A stretch of 6,411 nucleotides of DNA, from assembly GCA_003557805.1 (NCBI GenBank), contig PWNY01000035.1:1-6411 (forward strand). Direction: 5' to 3'. The translations under genes and the position numbers were made by a program. The number at the start of each line of letters is the position of its first letter. Within the stretch, counting starts at the first letter, position 1. Below the pieces are notes generated by a model. That model worked only from the letters and a program-made list of their open reading frames with translations. It ran no database searches and was not told the origin of the DNA. This DNA comes from Bacteroidales bacterium. GTDB taxonomy: Bacteria; Bacteroidota; Bacteroidia; Bacteroidales; UBA7960. Positions 5,038-6,411 of the stretch are shown piece after piece.

Positions 5038-6411
5038 TCAGATTATCCCCAGTTTGCTGTTGTATGCCGAAAGTGCATCCAGGACATTTGTGCGGATATG
5101 GATAAAGTCGTCTACGCCGGCATCCCTCAGCATGTCAACAAGGTCTTTTGGGTTTCCGGCAACGATCACCTGTGTTCCAGGGGATGACTCTTTTATGGCT
5201 GTCGCAGCCGGGGCCATTTCAGCATACTCCTCGTCGCTGCTGCACAGTACAACAATTTCTGCCCCTGATTCAAGCGCGGCCTTTACACCGCTTTCAATAT
5301 CCGCAAAACCCAGGTTGTCGATGATGCGGTAGCCTGCGACCCCGAAAAAGTTGGCCGAAAATGTTGCCCTGGCCTTTCGCATGGCGGGATTTCCGTATGT
5401 AAACATAAAAACATCCGGCACCCTGAAACCCTTTTTCTCGTGGTTTTCCACTGCCATCCTTAGCGCTTCGAATGCCTGCGGCCCCCTGTACTGCCTAAGC
5501 CCGGAAAGGTCTGTGAGTTTTGCCCTCGGCTCTACCTTGTCAATAACCCTCTCTTCGGTGTTTGGATAGAGGTTGGTCCCCACGAAAACATGCTTGCGCA
5601 TTGCAATGTTCATATCCCTTTTCTGGCGTACCTCTTCTATCGAAGAGCGGATAAAGCCCTTGTCGGATGAACCGGTAAAGCCACCCCTGTTTTCGATTTC
5701 TAAGAAAAGCTCCAATGCAGCATTTGCAATTGAACTGGTAAGCTGTTCCACGTAATAGGAACCAGCTGCCGGATCGGCCACCTTGTCAAAATATGCCTCA
5801 TGTTTTAGTATTATCTGCTGATTGCGTGCTATGCGGCGGGAGAATTCATTGGGTTTTTTAAAGGTGTTGTCAAAGGGCTCCACTGTCATTGAGTCGGCCC
5901 CTCCAATACTTGCAGCCATTGCCTCAGTAGTGGTCCTGAGCATATTTACATAAGGGTCATATATGCTTTTGTTCCAGTTGGAGGTCACAGCATGTATGTA
6001 CATTTTACCGGCTCCGGGGTCATCTGGTTTATACTGCTCTATAATTTTTGCCCAGAGCATGCGTGCTGCCCTTAACTTGGCAACCTCCATGAAATAGCTT
6101 GATCCGATGGCGAAGGTAAATTGCAATGCTGCAGCCGAATCAGCCACATCCAAACCCTTTTCACTTAGCCTTGCAAGGTATTCATTCCCCTGCGCGAGCG
6201 TGAAAGCAAGCTCCTGCACAATACTTGCACCGGCATTGTGATAGTGCTGTCCGTTCACTGTTATTACCCTGAGCCCCGGAACTTGCCTCCCTGCCTCAAT
6301 GAGCATGCCGGCCAGCCCCCTGCTTACAATCTCACCCTTTTCGGGGGGCTTGCCGTAAAGCATGTAATAGCCCAGGGGGTCATTGTCAAAAGAGCCTTCC
6401 CAGGAGGATGC
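5038..6411 (-). CDS. mutA: Methylmalonyl-CoA mutase small subunit (N-terminus outside window)
   Basis: This is the beta subunit of the heterodimeric methylmalonyl-CoA mutase. It lacks catalysis of its own and assembles with MutB. The frame stays open to the right edge, giving 457 residues. The ATG at 6363 is internal, because the 16 codons before it encode family-like sequence (WEGSFDNDPLGYYMLYG spans it). Family members are usually 600 residues or more, so roughly 150-170 are missing. In numbering from the edge, the barrel domain shows NGQHYHNAGAS (54-63), ELAFTLAQGNEYL (67-79), MEVAKLRAARMLWAK (108-122), RIARNQQIILKHEA (193-206) and DPAAGSYYVEQLT (213-225). The last 110 or so residues form a degenerate B12-like domain (FFGVAGYRIIDNLGF, then VVLCSSDEEYAEMAP). 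It lacks the DxHxxG cobalamin motif, as expected for the small subunit and opposite to MutB. The gene ends in TGA, 77 bp before mutB. Confidence 0.95.
   Translation of the reverse strand, partial: ASSWEGSFDNDPLGYYMLYGKPPEKGEIVSRGLAGMLIEAGRQVPGLRVITVNGQHYHNAGASIVQELAFTLAQGNEYLARLSEKGLDVADSAAALQFTFAIGSSYFMEVAKLRAARMLWAKIIEQYKPDDPGAGKMYIHAVTSNWNKSIYDPYVNMLRTTTEAMAASIGGADSMTVEPFDNTFKKPNEFSRRIARNQQIILKHEAYFDKVADPAAGSYYVEQLTSSIANAALELFLEIENRGGFTGSSDKGFIRSSIEEVRQKRDMNIAMRKHVFVGTNLYPNTEERVIDKVEPRAKLTDLSGLRQYRGPQAFEALRMAVENHEKKGFRVPDVFMFTYGNPAMRKARATFSANFFGVAGYRIIDNLGFADIESGVKAALESGAEIVVLCSSDEEYAEMAPAATAIKESSPGTQVIVAGNPKDLVDMLRDAGVDDFIHIRTNVLDALSAYNSKLGII

Noticed and set aside
4982..5332. Plus-strand open frame of 116 codons spanning the mutA-mutB gap and the mutA 3' end
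   Set aside because: Most of it is antisense to mutA, and the part in the gap is A/T-rich low-complexity sequence. No motif was recognised.
6046..6072. Near-identical 27-bp sequence shared with 4052-4078 (two mismatches)
   Set aside because: Both copies encode the LRAARMLWAK/MRAARMLWAK helix of the paralogous MutA and MutB barrels. Protein conservation explains the match, so it is not a mobile or regulatory repeat.
6361..6363. ATG at 6363 as the true start of mutA
   Set aside because: The frame remains open to the edge, and the preceding 16 codons encode family-like residues such as GSFDNDPLGYY, so the gene begins outside the window.
1..6411. A novel defence, mobile or biosynthetic system
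   Set aside because: All substantial coding sequence belongs to recognised housekeeping or metabolic families. No repeats, integrase, transposase, toxin or unknown multi-gene cassette is visible.

Overview
The window looks like a piece of a Bacteroidota chromosome, probably from the Bacteroidales or a related order. The inference rests on four things: the heterodimeric methylmalonyl-CoA mutase (mutA-mutB), protein sequences that read like Bacteroidota versions of these families, a candidate TAnnTTTG promoter element, and A/T-rich leaders where Shine-Dalgarno motifs are weak, missing or oddly placed. No rRNA marker is present, so the assignment is not proven. It is a housekeeping region. I see no mobile element, CRISPR array, tRNA, rRNA or defence-type gene.

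Layout from left to right. (1) 1-446, minus strand: the 5' part of a THUMP-domain rRNA methyltransferase of the RlmL type. It starts at a GTG and runs off the left edge. (2) 490-1749, minus: complete hutI, imidazolonepropionase of histidine degradation. (3) 1760-2194, minus: a small predicted lipoprotein with a Pro/Glu-rich linker and a C-terminal SPOR domain, only 10 bp upstream of hutI. (4) 2195-2345: an A/T-rich divergent intergenic region. (5) 2346-2810, plus: a GNAT acetyltransferase, the only plus-strand gene. Its stop codon overlaps the stop codon of the next gene. (6) 2807-4960, minus: complete mutB, the catalytic B12-binding large subunit. (7) 4961-5037: an intercistronic gap with a terminator-like hairpin. 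(8) 5038-6411, minus: mutA, the small subunit, with its N-terminus beyond the right edge.

The minus strand carries two transcription blocks. mutA-mutB encodes the two subunits of the adenosylcobalamin enzyme that interconverts succinyl-CoA and methylmalonyl-CoA, the core step of propionate formation or use. The second block is SPOR lipoprotein-hutI-rlmL, three genes with gaps of 10 and 43 bp that look co-transcribed although their functions are unrelated. The GNAT gene sits between the blocks, divergent from one and convergent with the other. Nothing here amounts to a new system. The points worth a second look concern gene-boundary architecture and one conservative substitution in the MutB coenzyme A-binding segment.
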